Shown one piece after another: positions 36,729 through 45,839 of a stretch of DNA of 64,000 bases. This DNA comes from Embleya sp049739465 (GTDB taxonomy: Bacteria; Actinomycetota; Actinomycetes; Streptomycetales; Streptomycetaceae): the NCBI RefSeq assembly GCF_049739465.1, contig NZ_JBMHHY010000014.1, positions 215,459 through 279,458 on the forward strand, given 5' to 3'. How positions within the stretch are numbered: the stretch's first letter is position 1; each line of letters opens with the position of its first letter. The translations under genes were made by a program, and so were the position numbers. Below the pieces are notes generated by a model, which did no database searches, had not been told where the DNA came from, and worked only from the letters and a program-made list of their open reading frames with translations.

Positions 36729-37577
36729 ATGAACCCCACCACCACCGCACTGCGCGCGGGCTGGTCCCGCGGCGTCATCGAACTGCGCCAGTCGTTCACC
36801 AACGCCGGCGACCTGTTCAACCACTTCTTCTGGCCCGTGCTGATGCTGATCGTCACCTTCTCGCTGCGTGACGTCTCCTTCGGCGACAGCGGATTCCAAC
36901 TGGGCACCCTGGTCTTGCCCAGCATCCTGGGCATGAACGCCGCGATGGCCATGGTCACCGTGAGCCAACAGCTCACCGCCGAACGCGAGGACGGCACGCT
37001 GCTGCGCGCCAAGGCCACCCCCAACGGCATGGTCGGCTACCTGGTCGGCAAGATCGTCTCGGTCTCCGGCGGCCTGATCGTCGACCTCGCGATCTTCCTG
37101 GTCCCGGGCATGCTGATCATCTCCGACCTGACCATCGGCAGCGCCGGCGCCTGGGTGACGCTGATCTGGGTGCTCGCCCTGGGGCTGGTGGCGACCCTGC
37201 CGATCGGCGCGGTGCTCGGCTCGGTGTTCACCAGCGCCCGCAGTCAGGGCGTCCTGCTGCTGCCGATCCTGGCCATGATCGGGATCTCCGGGATCTTCTA
37301 CCCGATCACCTCGATGCCCGGCTGGGTGCAGTGGATCGCCCAGGTGTTCCCCGTCTACTGGCTCGGCCTGGGCATGCGCACCGCACTGCTCCCGGACAGC
37401 GCGGTCGACGTCGAGATCGGCGACTCCTGGCGGCAATGGGAGACCGTGGGGGTGCTGAGCGTGTGGGCCGCGATCGGCCTGGTCCTGGCGCCGATCGTGC
37501 TGCGCAGGATGGCCCGCCGCGAGTCGGGATCGAGTGTGGCCGAGCGCCGGGAACGGGCCATGCAGCGCGTGGGCTGA
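36729..37577 (+). CDS. ABC-2 type transporter permease
   Basis: The 282-residue integral membrane protein has six predicted helices (for example FFWPVLMLIVTFSL, GLIVDLAIFLVPGMLII, VTLIWVLALGLVATLPIGAVLGSV, VLLLPILAMIGISGIFYPI) and the ABC-2 signature region around LTAEREDGTLLRAKATP. The start ATG 36729 has an AAGGAG ribosome site. It forms the membrane half of the transporter with the ATPase upstream. Confidence 0.87.
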   Translation: MNPTTTALRAGWSRGVIELRQSFTNAGDLFNHFFWPVLMLIVTFSLRDVSFGDSGFQLGTLVLPSILGMNAAMAMVTVSQQLTAEREDGTLLRAKATPNGMVGYLVGKIVSVSGGLIVDLAIFLVPGMLIISDLTIGSAGAWVTLIWVLALGLVATLPIGAVLGSVFTSARSQGVLLLPILAMIGISGIFYPITSMPGWVQWIAQVFPVYWLGLGMRTALLPDSAVDVEIGDSWRQWETVGVLSVWAAIGLVLAPIVLRRMARRESGSSVAERRERAMQRVG

Positions 37578-37588
37578 ACCCGACCGCA

Positions 37589-37626
37589 CGCCCCCGGCGG
37601 GCGGCTTCGGCCACCCACCGGGGGCG
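37589..37626. terminator. Hairpin between convergent permease and antiporter genes
   Basis: CGCCCCCGG (37589-37597) pairs with CCGGGGGCG (37618-37626), and the loop carries a small GGCTTCGGCC-type inner stem. It fills the 51-bp gap between two convergent stops. Confidence 0.6.
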
Positions 37627-37628
37627 GT

Positions 37629-38930
37629 TCAGCGCTCGGGCCGGGCCGCCTCGGGCAGCGCCCGCGCCCCCACCGGCGAGGATTGCCCCGCTCCCCGGCG
37701 CCGCAACTCGGCCCGGTCCACACCCAGCAGCGAGGGCCCGGTCAGCGCCGTGGTCACCAAGGCCATCACCACCAGCGCCAGGAACAACGGCGTGGTCAGG
37801 ATCCCCGCGCGGTGTCCGACCTGGAGCACGATCAACTCGGTCAGGCCGCGGGTGTTCATCAACGCGCCGATCCGCAGCGCGTCCCAGTGCGACTGCGCGC
37901 CCAGCCGGGCGCCGAGGTAACCACCCACCGCCTTCCCGGCGATGCCCAGGAACGTGGCGAGCGCGATCAGCACGAGCGGCGCCGAGCCCAGATCCTTGGT
38001 CAGCACCGTCACCCCGGTGACCACGAAGAACACCGGTACCAGGCTGCGGCCGACCCGGGTCACCGCATGCACCACCGGGTCCCATCCAGGCGTCGCCGGC
38101 ACCGCCAGCCCGGCCAGCGCCGCGCCGATGATCGCCGTCATGCCCTGCCGCTCCATCGTGATCGCCATCGCCACCGCCACCGCGCCCACCAGCACCGCGG
38201 CACCCCACGGCGCCCGCGCGCACAGCCGACTCGCCGCCCGCGCGCGCAGTACCAGCCGCAACAACACCGCGGCCGCCGCGCCGCACCCCAGCACCGCCAT
38301 CGACCGCAGGAAACCCTCGACGCTGCCCTTCGCCAACCCCACCGTCACGGTCAGCAACAACCACGACACCGCGTCGATCACGATCGCCGACGTCAGCGCC
38401 AGACGCCCGACCCCGGTGTCCGTCATGCCCCGGTCGGTCAGGATCCGGGCCAGTACCGGCACCGCCGTCACCGACAACGACACCGCCAGCATCAACACCA
38501 GCGCGGCCACCGGAGCGGTACCCCGCACCACCGGATCCCCGTCCAGCAACACCCAACCCGCGAGCAGGCCGCCGGCCGCCAACGCGGGCAACAGCGCCCC
38601 CGCGACCACCCAGCCGGTCGCGCGTCGCGCCGGCGCCGGCGAGCCCGTGCGCAGCTTGTGGGTCAGGCCCACCAGGAACAACACCAGGCCCGCCTCGGCC
38701 AACAACTTGAGATCGTGCAGCACCTCGCCCGGCAACACGTCGTCGAAGGTGTCCCGGCCCAGCAGCCGGACCGCCAGCGGACCGGCGAGAATCCCCGCCG
38801 TCAACTCGCCGACCACCTCCGGCTGTCGGGCCCGGCGCGCCGCGAAACGACCCGCGAGCACGATCAACACCACCACGCCGAGCACCGCGAGCAGATGTGC
38901 CGGCCGGATCACCGAATTTGCTGCCCCCAT
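37629..38930 (-). CDS. CPA2-family cation/proton antiporter (KefB/NhaP-like)
   Basis: The 433-residue protein has about 12 hydrophobic helices and the Na_H_Exchanger pattern: a VVGELTAGILAGPLAV re-entrant segment near residue 40, LVLFLVGL, VTAVPVLARIL and a late NTRGLTELIVL helix with conserved Asn-Thr-Arg-Gly. Antiporters of this type recur in glycopeptide and related NRPS clusters of actinomycetes, usually with unproven roles in export or self-protection. It faces away from the halogenase gene across a 231-bp divergent region. Confidence 0.8.
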   Translation of the reverse strand: MGAANSVIRPAHLLAVLGVVVLIVLAGRFAARRARQPEVVGELTAGILAGPLAVRLLGRDTFDDVLPGEVLHDLKLLAEAGLVLFLVGLTHKLRTGSPAPARRATGWVVAGALLPALAAGGLLAGWVLLDGDPVVRGTAPVAALVLMLAVSLSVTAVPVLARILTDRGMTDTGVGRLALTSAIVIDAVSWLLLTVTVGLAKGSVEGFLRSMAVLGCGAAAAVLLRLVLRARAASRLCARAPWGAAVLVGAVAVAMAITMERQGMTAIIGAALAGLAVPATPGWDPVVHAVTRVGRSLVPVFFVVTGVTVLTKDLGSAPLVLIALATFLGIAGKAVGGYLGARLGAQSHWDALRIGALMNTRGLTELIVLQVGHRAGILTTPLFLALVVMALVTTALTGPSLLGVDRAELRRRGAGQSSPVGARALPEAARPER

Positions 38931-39046
38931 CGCGTAACCCCCGCTTCCCGAGCCCGGTCGAGTATCGACCCCACCGTGCCGGCGGAGGCTATATCTTTCC
39001 TATGCACCCGGAAAAGCCCCCAAGCGGCGCGCATTTCCCGGCGAAA

Positions 39047-39090
39047 TACCGCGGCGGTAGCCGCGATATAGAAGTCGGATAGCCGCGAAC
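39047..39090 (+). promoter_or_regulatory. Four 11-bp direct repeats (SARP-box geometry) upstream of the halogenase
   Basis: Consecutive 11-base units start at 39047 (TACCGCGGCGG), 39058 (TAGCCGCGATA), 39069 (TAGAAGTCGGA) and 39080 (TAGCCGCGAAC). Exact 11-bp phasing of a 7-9 base motif is how OmpR-type SARP activators bind. The site ends 72 bp before the halogenase start and is a likely target of the SARP encoded at 41344-42093. The motif differs from the CTGAC repeats of the azoxy cluster. Confidence 0.6.
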
Positions 39091-39161
39091 GCCATGGTGG
39101 TCGGTATCGGGCGGGACACCCGACCCGCATGAAAGCCGACGCTGCGAACCGAGGTGTTGAC

Positions 39162-40730
39162 GTGAATACGAAGAACCCCGACAAGGTCGTCATCGTTGGT
39201 GGCGGAACCGCCGGTTGGATGACCGCCTCATATCTGAAGGCGGCGTTCGGCGACCGCGTGTCGATCACCCTCGTCGAATCCGGCACGATCGGTACGATCG
39301 GGGTCGGCGAGGCGACCTTCAGCGACATCCGGCACTTCTTCGAGTTCCTCGACCTCAAGGAGGAGGACTGGATGCCGGCCTGCAACGCCACCTACAAGCT
39401 GGCCGTCCGCTTCCAGAACTGGCGTCGGCCCGGGCACCACTTCTACCACCCGTTCGAACAGATGCGCTCGGTCGACGGATTCCCGCTTAGCGACTGGTGG
39501 TTGCACAACGGCCCCGGCGAACGCTTCGACACGGACTGCTTCGTGATGGCCAACCTGTGCGACGCCGGCCGCAGCCCCAGGCACCTGGACGGCAGACTCC
39601 TCGAACAGGAGTACACCGAGGCCGAGGAAGCCGTCGGACTGACCATGTCCGAGCACCAGGGCAAGACCCAGTTCCCCTACGCCTACCACTTCGAGGCCGC
39701 ACTGCTCGCCAAGTTCCTCACCAAGTACTCGGTGGAACGCGGCGTGCGGCACATCGTCGACGATGTCCGGGACGTCACCCTCGACGACCGGGGCTGGATC
39801 GCGAACGTACGCACCAAGGAGCACGGCGACCTCGACGGCGACCTGTTCGTCGACTGCACCGGCTTTCGCGGCCTGCTCCTGAACAGGGCGCTCGAAGTCC
39901 CGTTCGTCTCCTACCAGGACACCCTGCCCAACGACAGCGCGGTGGCCCTGCAGGTACCGCTCGACATGAAGCGCCGCGGCATTCGCCCGTGCACCACCGC
40001 CACCGCCCAAAACGCCGGCTGGATCTGGACCATCCCGCTGTTCGGCCGGATCGGGACCGGCTACGTCTACGCCAAGGACTACTGCACGCCCGAGGAGGCC
40101 GAGCGCACGCTGCGCGAGTTCGTCGGCCCCGAGGCGGCCGACGTCGAGGCCAACCACATCCGCATGCGCATCGGGCGCAGCCGCGAGTCCTGGGCCAACA
40201 ACTGCGTCGCCATCGGCCTCTCCAGCGGATTCGTCGAACCGCTCGAATCCACCGGGATCTTCTTCATCCACCACGCGATCGAACAACTGGTCAAGTACTT
40301 CCCGGCCGCCGACTGGCACCCCGGGATGCGCGAGATGTACAACTCCGCGATCGCCAACGTGATGGACGGCGTCCGCGAGTTCCTGGTCCTGCACTACAAG
40401 GGCGCGGCCCGCGACGACACCCAGTACTGGAAGGACACCAAGACCCGGGCCATCCCGGACGCGCTCGCCGAGCGGATCGAGCGCTGGCAGGTGCGCCTGC
40501 CGGACAGCGAGACGGTGTTCCCCTACTACCACGGGCTGCCGCCCTACTCGTACATGTGCATCCTGCTGGGTACCGGCGGCATCAAGCTGCGCCCGTCGCC
40601 GGCCCTGGGGCTGGCCGACCAGACGGCCGCCCGCAAGGAGTTCGCCGCCATCCGGGGCAAGGCCCGGCACCTGGCCGAGACCCTGCCCAGCCAGTACGAG
40701 TACTTCGCCCGGATGCGCGGCCTGCAATGA
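39162..40730 (+). CDS. Flavin-dependent tryptophan-type halogenase
   Basis: The 522-residue enzyme has the FAD motif GGGTAGW (residues 13-19), the catalytic Lys in CNATYKLAV (near residue 77), the halogenase WxWxIP motif (AGWIWTIPLF) and the EPLESTG motif holding the conserved Glu-Ser pair of PrnA/RebH-type enzymes. These act with FADH2 and chloride through a lysine-bound hypochlorous species on free tryptophan or a similar aromatic ring. GTG 39162 was chosen because GAGGTG precedes it; ATG 39129 in the same frame lacks a ribosome site. It overlaps the flavin reductase by ATGA, forming a two-gene operon. No NRPS module reads clearly as Trp, so the substrate (possibly the module 6 or module 1 residue) is open. 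Confidence 0.9.
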   Translation: MNTKNPDKVVIVGGGTAGWMTASYLKAAFGDRVSITLVESGTIGTIGVGEATFSDIRHFFEFLDLKEEDWMPACNATYKLAVRFQNWRRPGHHFYHPFEQMRSVDGFPLSDWWLHNGPGERFDTDCFVMANLCDAGRSPRHLDGRLLEQEYTEAEEAVGLTMSEHQGKTQFPYAYHFEAALLAKFLTKYSVERGVRHIVDDVRDVTLDDRGWIANVRTKEHGDLDGDLFVDCTGFRGLLLNRALEVPFVSYQDTLPNDSAVALQVPLDMKRRGIRPCTTATAQNAGWIWTIPLFGRIGTGYVYAKDYCTPEEAERTLREFVGPEAADVEANHIRMRIGRSRESWANNCVAIGLSSGFVEPLESTGIFFIHHAIEQLVKYFPAADWHPGMREMYNSAIANVMDGVREFLVLHYKGAARDDTQYWKDTKTRAIPDALAERIERWQVRLPDSETVFPYYHGLPPYSYMCILLGTGGIKLRPSPALGLADQTAARKEFAAIRGKARHLAETLPSQYEYFARMRGLQ

Positions 40731-41251
40731 CCGAATCGATCGACGCGATCACCCGATCGGCCGGCCCGGCCATGCCGGAGGGATTTCGCGCGATGATGCG
40801 CGGATTCCCCACCGGCGTGGCCGTGGTGACCACGACCGACCTCGACGGCCGGCCGTGGGGCCTGACCTGCTCGTCGGTGTGCAGCGTCACGCTGGAACCT
40901 CCCACGCTGCTTGTCTGCCTGCGGGCCGCGAGCCCCACACTGGCGGCCCTGAAGCTGCGCGGCGCCTTCGCCGTCAACCTGCTGCACGAGGGCGCGCAGG
41001 CCACCGCCGAACTGTTCGCCTCCGGCACACCGGACCGCTTCGAGCGCGTCGACTGGTACGCCGACCCCGACCACGGCAGCCCGCACCTGCCCGCCGACAC
41101 GCACGCCGTCGCCGACTGCCGCATCGGCCGGACCCTGCCGGTCGGCGACCACGTGGTGGTGTTCGGCGAGGTGCTCGGCATCACCCGGCGGCGCGGTCGT
41201 TGGCCGCTGCTGTACGGGCTGCGCCGCTACATCCGGTGGCCGCGGGCCTGA
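40727..41251 (+). CDS. Flavin reductase partner of the halogenase
   Basis: The 174-residue flavin reductase-like domain protein (FMN-binding split barrel) has the typical opening FRAMMRGFPTGVAVVTT, the GLTCSSVCSVTLEPPTLLVCL core and FAVNLLHEGA. It should deliver FADH2 to the halogenase; start and stop overlap (ATGA). A GDHVVVFGEVLGI strand precedes a short basic tail. Confidence 0.9.
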   Translation: MTESIDAITRSAGPAMPEGFRAMMRGFPTGVAVVTTTDLDGRPWGLTCSSVCSVTLEPPTLLVCLRAASPTLAALKLRGAFAVNLLHEGAQATAELFASGTPDRFERVDWYADPDHGSPHLPADTHAVADCRIGRTLPVGDHVVVFGEVLGITRRRGRWPLLYGLRRYIRWPRA

Positions 41252-41296
41252 ACGCCGGGCGGCCCGCCACCCGGGCAGGCCGGCGGGACGGTGCGT

Positions 41297-41327
41297 TGGT
41301 GCCGGGCCCGGCAAGGGCGCGGCACCA
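41297..41327. terminator. Hairpin between convergent flavin reductase and SARP genes
   Basis: TGGTGCCG (41297-41304) is complementary to CGGCACCA (41320-41327), with a GC-rich loop. It lies in the 92-bp gap between the flavin reductase (ends 41251) and the SARP gene (ends 41344). Confidence 0.55.
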
Positions 41328-41343
41328 GCCCGGGACGCGGCCG

Positions 41344-42093
41344 TTACGCGGGACAGCGCAGCGCGGGGTTCGCGGTCAGGATGGCGTGGTAGACATCGCG
41401 CAACAACACCCCGGGCTCGACCCCGAGTTCGTCGGCGAGCAGGCGCCGGCCGCGCTCGTACAGCGCCAGAGCCTCGGCCTGCCGGTCGCACCGGTAGAGC
41501 GTGGTCATCAACTGGGCCCGAAAACGTTCCCGCAGCGGGTACTGCCCCACCAGCCTGGTCAGTTCGGGCAGTACCTGCGTATGCCGGCCCAGCGCCAGCT
41601 CGGCCTCGATCAGGCTCTCGATCGCCGAAGTACGGGCCTCCTCGATCCGCGGCCCCTCGGCATTGCTCAGATGCTCCGAGACATCGGCCAGGGCCGGCCC
41701 GCGCCACAGCGCCAGCGCGCCGCGCAACAGTCGGCCGGCGTCCTCGTGGCGCCGCGCCCGCAGCGCCGACTGCCCGCGTGCGGCCAGCCTCTCGAACTCG
41801 AAGAGATCGAAGGCGGCGGTGTCGATCCGCATCAGGTATCCCGGCGAGCGGCGGGTGATGCTCAGACCGTGGCCCACCGTCTTGCGCAGCCGGGAGACAT
41901 AGTTGTAGATCTGCGCGTTGAGCGTCGCCGGCGGGTGGAACCCCCATAACAGCGTGCTCAGTTCGGAGTCCGAGAGGAATCGTCCCTGCGCGAGGAGCAA
42001 GGCCGCCAGAACCGTCCGCTGCTTCGCCCCGTCCAGTGGAATCCGGGTGCCGCCGTCCAAAATCTCGACCGGCCCCAGAATGCGGAACTCCAT
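41344..42093 (-). CDS. SARP-family pathway activator of the NRPS cluster
   Basis: The 249-residue protein has the two SARP domains. The N-terminal OmpR-type winged helix (EFRILGPVEILDGGTRIPLDGAKQRTVLAALLLA, then NAQIYNYVSRLRKTVG) covers about residues 1-95. The bacterial transcriptional activation domain (FDLFEFERLAARGQSALR ... LTRLVGQYPLRERFRAQLMTTLYRCDRQAEALALYERGRRLLADELGVEPG) covers about 100-240. It lacks the NB-ARC part of large SARPs. It ends the P450-P450-methyltransferase run but has its own 169-bp upstream gap. The 11-bp repeats before the halogenase are a probable target. Confidence 0.88.
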   Translation of the reverse strand: MEFRILGPVEILDGGTRIPLDGAKQRTVLAALLLAQGRFLSDSELSTLLWGFHPPATLNAQIYNYVSRLRKTVGHGLSITRRSPGYLMRIDTAAFDLFEFERLAARGQSALRARRHEDAGRLLRGALALWRGPALADVSEHLSNAEGPRIEEARTSAIESLIEAELALGRHTQVLPELTRLVGQYPLRERFRAQLMTTLYRCDRQAEALALYERGRRLLADELGVEPGVLLRDVYHAILTANPALRCPA

Positions 42094-42262
42094 CTCACAC
42101 GACCTCACGGCTACTCGGTCTCGGTCTGCTTCCTCGACGCCTTGCCGTCACGGCCCCGGCCGCATCGCCCGCCCGCGCGGGTCCGCATCCCGTGCCGCGA
42201 GCTCGCCCGGGCAGGGCACACGCAGGTGCGGGCGGGCGCGCGGGCGGGCGGGACCGGCCCGA

Positions 42263-43306
42263 CTACGCGCCGGGCCTCGCCTCGATGAGGTGATAGTCGG
42301 GCATGCCGGCCGCGGTGGTCGGCACGTCGAACACGGCGGTCAGAGTCAGACCCGCCGTAGCCAACAACTCGCGATACTCGGCCTCGGTGCGTTCCCGGCC
42401 GCCCGCGTAGACCAGGTTGTTGAGGTCGGTCAGCCCGTAGCTCGCGGACTCCGCCGCGCTCGGCACCGCCGGCAGCACGGTCTCCACCAGCAGCACCCGC
42501 GCGGCCGGCGACACGACGGCCCGACAGGCGCGCAACAGCGCTCGCGCGTGCTCGTCGTCGTGGTCGCGGATCACGTGGTTGAACAGATAGGCGTCGACCG
42601 GGGGACCCGCGTTCGCGCCGGCCTCCGGGGCCGTCGCGAAGTCGCCCGCGACGACCCGGCAGCGGTTTGCGACGCCCGCCCGGGTCAGCGCGGCCGTCGT
42701 CGCCTGCACCGCATCCGCCCGCTCGTACAACACCCCGCGCAACGCGGGCGCGGCGGTCAGCACCGCGGCGAGCAACGTGCCCTCGTCGCCGCCGAGATCG
42801 ACGAGCGTACGCAACCGGGAGAAGTCGTACGCCCCGGTCACACCCGCCGTGTACTCCCGGCTGTTGAGCGCCTTGGCCGCGCGAAACCGCGCCGCGTGCC
42901 CGGCGTCGCGCAGCGCCGCCTCGAAGGCGGTCAGGCCCGTGTCGGGATGCCGGGCGGCCCGCCCGGTGCGCACGATCTGCGACAACTCGCCCCACGCCCG
43001 CCACAACTCCGGCGTGGTGGACAGCAGGATGTCGTCGAGCGCCGAGTCGGGCGCGTCGGCCCGCAGCGGATCGGCCAGTTCGGTGAGCGCGAACCGCCCC
43101 CCGTCGAGTCGGGCGAGCAGACCGAGGCCGGCCAGCGCGCGCAGCAGCCGACGCAACGCGGCGGGATCGGTATCGGTGCGCTCGGCCACCTCCTCGGCCG
43201 AGAGCGGGCCGGCCGCCAGCGCGTCGGCGACCTTGAGTTCGGCGGCGGCGCGCAACATCGCCGTGGGGATGTAGCCGAAGGACATCTGCGACAACGATTG
43301 ATCCAT
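42263..43306 (-). CDS. SAM-dependent O-methyltransferase (family 2, acetylserotonin-OMT type)
   Basis: The 347-residue enzyme has an N-terminal winged-helix dimerisation domain (MLRAAAELKVADALAAGPLSAEEVAERTDTDPAALRRLLRAL) and a C-terminal Rossmann SAM domain (motif I LVDLGGDEGTLLA near residue 175; a VFNHVIRDHDDEHARALLRACR-like segment, here YLFNHVIRDHDD, with the catalytic His-Asp). Family members methylate hydroxyls on small molecules. It lies 36 bp after the P450 at 43343-44536 in the same leftward unit, suggesting O-methylation of a P450-introduced hydroxyl. Confidence 0.85.
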   Translation of the reverse strand: MDQSLSQMSFGYIPTAMLRAAAELKVADALAAGPLSAEEVAERTDTDPAALRRLLRALAGLGLLARLDGGRFALTELADPLRADAPDSALDDILLSTTPELWRAWGELSQIVRTGRAARHPDTGLTAFEAALRDAGHAARFRAAKALNSREYTAGVTGAYDFSRLRTLVDLGGDEGTLLAAVLTAAPALRGVLYERADAVQATTAALTRAGVANRCRVVAGDFATAPEAGANAGPPVDAYLFNHVIRDHDDEHARALLRACRAVVSPAARVLLVETVLPAVPSAAESASYGLTDLNNLVYAGGRERTEAEYRELLATAGLTLTAVFDVPTTAAGMPDYHLIEARPGA

Positions 43307-43342
43307 GGTGAAGCGTTTCTCCCCGTGGTGTGGTCGGGCGGA

Positions 43343-44536
43343 TCAGCTGGTGCGCAGCGGCAGCGAACTCACCCCGATCATGTCCGGCGTGGCGAAGAAC
43401 CCCGGCGGATTCGCGGGATCGGTACGCAACTTCGGGAAGCGGTCCAGCAGCGCGTTCAGCGCGATCCGCCCCTCCATCTGGGACAACGCGGCACCGATGC
43501 AGTAGTGGATGCCCCGACCGAAACCCAGGTGCGGGTTGGGGTCGCGCCCCGGCTGGTAGGCGCCGGGATCGGTGAACACGCCCGGGTCGCGGTTGGCGGC
43601 CCCCAGCCACAACATGAGCATCTGGTCCTTGGGGATCGCGACCCCCGAGACCTCCACGTCGACACTGGTGGCCCGGGTCATCGCCGTCGAGGGCGGCAAC
43701 AGCCGCAGCGCCTCCTCGATGGCGCCCGGGACCAGCGATCGGTCCGCGCGCACCCGGGCGCCCTGCTCCTGGTCCGCGTCCAGGCACAACACCGTGTTGC
43801 CGAGCAACATCGTGGTGGTGATGTGCCCGGTGACCAGCATGATGTTCGCGACGTTCACGACCTCGTTGTCGGTGAGCCGATCGCCGTCGATCTCGGCCGT
43901 GGCCAGATGCGTGAGCAGATCCTCGCGCGGGTGCCGGCGGCGCTCGGCGACATGCCCGGCCAGGTACTCCAGCAGCGGCCGAAGTTGCTCCGTCGCGTCG
44001 CTCATGTCCTGGTGGCCCTGGTCGCTGTCGTCCAGGAAGGAGAAACCGCTGAAGCTCGCGATGATGTTGTCGGCCCACTTCTTGAACATGTCGCGATCGC
44101 TCGCCGGCACGCCGAGCAACTCGGCGATCACGATGACCGGCAGCGGGAAGGTCAGGTCGGCGACAAGTTCGAGCTCGGGCTTTCCCTCCACCCGATCGAG
44201 CAACTCGGTGGTGATCTCGACGATCCGCGACTCCATGCCGGCGATCAGCCGAGGGGTGAAGGCACGGCTGACCAACTGCCGGAACTTGCGGTGCTGCGGC
44301 GGGTCCATCTGGGACATGTCGCCCTCCATGAGCGACGGATCCACCGCCACCGGCAGCAGCCGCGCGGTGTGCGAGGAGAACCGCGCGGCGTCGCCGAGCA
44401 TCTCCTGACACTCGGCATAGCCGTAGACGTTCCACACGCCCTGCGCCTGGTCGAACGTGATCGGCGCGTCGGGCCGTTCCCCGCGCAGCCACCGATGATC
44501 GGGATGGATGTTCCACCGGTCTACCACCGTCGTCAT
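43343..44536 (-). CDS. Cytochrome P450 with atypical I-helix (GHITT)
   Basis: The 397-residue class I bacterial P450 has the heme-Cys motif FGRGIHYCIG near the C-terminus, an ExxR segment (EEALRLLPPS) and a soluble N-terminus. In the I-helix the usual acid before the conserved Thr (GHETT-type) is Ile: VTGHITTTM. P450s altered here often act on carrier-bound or rigid substrates or carry out coupling rather than plain hydroxylation. Second gene of the P450-P450-OMT unit. Starts at ATG 44536. Target in the peptide is unknown. Confidence 0.88.
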   Translation of the reverse strand: MTTVVDRWNIHPDHRWLRGERPDAPITFDQAQGVWNVYGYAECQEMLGDAARFSSHTARLLPVAVDPSLMEGDMSQMDPPQHRKFRQLVSRAFTPRLIAGMESRIVEITTELLDRVEGKPELELVADLTFPLPVIVIAELLGVPASDRDMFKKWADNIIASFSGFSFLDDSDQGHQDMSDATEQLRPLLEYLAGHVAERRRHPREDLLTHLATAEIDGDRLTDNEVVNVANIMLVTGHITTTMLLGNTVLCLDADQEQGARVRADRSLVPGAIEEALRLLPPSTAMTRATSVDVEVSGVAIPKDQMLMLWLGAANRDPGVFTDPGAYQPGRDPNPHLGFGRGIHYCIGAALSQMEGRIALNALLDRFPKLRTDPANPPGFFATPDMIGVSSLPLRTS

Positions 44537-44645
44537 CGTGCTTCTCCTTCGTCGCGGAACCCGTTGCGGGATTCGTCGGGGAACTCGCCCGGTCCGGCCC
44601 GGCGTTCGGCCCGGACGGCGGGGGTGGGCGCAGTGGGTGGGGTGC

Positions 44646-45839
44646 TCATCGGGTCAGCACGGGCATCGATTCCAGGCCGCTCGCGTCGATCACCCGGAAG
44701 AACGTCGGCGCCTGGTCCGGGTCGGTACGCAGCGCGGGAAAACGGTCGAGCAGCGCGTCGACCGCGGCCCGGCCCTCGGCCCGGGCCAACCGCCGGCCCA
44801 GACAAAAGTGCACACCCCGACCGAAACCGATGTGCACGTTGGGGGAGCGGGCCGCGTCGAAGACGTTCGGGTCCGCGAACTGGCGCTCGTCCCGGTTCGC
44901 CGCGCCGCACCACACCATCACCATCTGGTCCTTGGCGAAGTGGTGCCCGCCGACCTCGGTGTCCTCGGCGACCACACGCATGATCCCGGAGAGCGGGCTG
45001 AGGAAGCGGATGGACTCCTCGATCAGACCGGGCATCAGCGACCGGTCCGCGCGTACCCGCTCCGCCTGGTCCGGGAACGCCTCCAGACACAACATCGTGT
45101 TCGCGATCAGCATGGAGGTCGTGTGGTGTCCGGCGATCAGCAGCCGGTTCGCGATGTTGAACACCGCCCCGTCGGAGAGCCGCTCGCCGTCCACCTCCGC
45201 GTGCACGAGGTGGCTCAGCAGGTCCTCCCTCGGCGTGCGCCGGCGATCCGCGGCGTGCTCGCTCCAGTAGTCGCGCATCTCGCGCAACAACGCGAACCCC
45301 TTCTCCAGCTGCGCCTCCATCTCCTCCAGGGTCTCGGGCGGGGCGAGTTCCTCCGCGCCGTCGAGCAACTGATGCATCCAGTTCTTGAACAGGGGCCGGT
45401 CGCTGCGCGGCACACCCAACAGGTCGGAGATCACCAGCACCGGCAGCGGGTTCGCGAAGTCGGCCACCAGGTCGAACCGGTCCCGGTCCGCGATGTCGTC
45501 GAGCAGTTCCTCGACGACCCGGTGTACGCGCGGCTCCATGTCGGCCACGAGCCTCGGGGTGAACGAACGATCGACCAGACCACGCACCTTGCGGTGCTCG
45601 GGCGGATCCATCTGGGCGAAGTCGCCCTCACAGATCGACGGGTCGATCGGGATGGGGGACAGGTAGGCGGAATCGTTGGAGAAGACCTTCGGCCGGCTGA
45701 GTACCTCGATCGACTCGGGATAACCGTAGATATTCCACATCTGCAGTTTTTCGTCGTACTCGACGATCTTGGCGGGTCGTTTACCGTGCAGCCAGAAATG
45801 CTCCGGATGAATATTCCACTGCTCGACGAGTGAACTCAC
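44646..45839 (-). CDS. Cytochrome P450 with atypical I-helix (GHHTT)
   Basis: The 397-residue P450 is paralogous to the next gene in the unit, with which it shares an NIHPxHxWLxGxRP opening. Heme motif FGRGVHFCLG; ExxR in EESIRFLSPLSG; I-helix IAGHHTTSM, where the common acid is His. The start is GTG 45839, preceded by GGAGG at good spacing. It heads the leftward unit P450-P450-OMT(-SARP). The pair probably arose by duplication and would tailor residues of the NRPS product, for example by beta-hydroxylation. Confidence 0.88.
   Translation of the reverse strand: MSSLVEQWNIHPEHFWLHGKRPAKIVEYDEKLQMWNIYGYPESIEVLSRPKVFSNDSAYLSPIPIDPSICEGDFAQMDPPEHRKVRGLVDRSFTPRLVADMEPRVHRVVEELLDDIADRDRFDLVADFANPLPVLVISDLLGVPRSDRPLFKNWMHQLLDGAEELAPPETLEEMEAQLEKGFALLREMRDYWSEHAADRRRTPREDLLSHLVHAEVDGERLSDGAVFNIANRLLIAGHHTTSMLIANTMLCLEAFPDQAERVRADRSLMPGLIEESIRFLSPLSGIMRVVAEDTEVGGHHFAKDQMVMVWCGAANRDERQFADPNVFDAARSPNVHIGFGRGVHFCLGRRLARAEGRAAVDALLDRFPALRTDPDQAPTFFRVIDASGLESMPVLTR

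Noticed and set aside
42111..44516. 801-codon minus-strand frame
   Set aside because: Out-of-frame shadow of the methyltransferase and P450 genes; it contains no motifs while the real frames have SAM and heme signatures.
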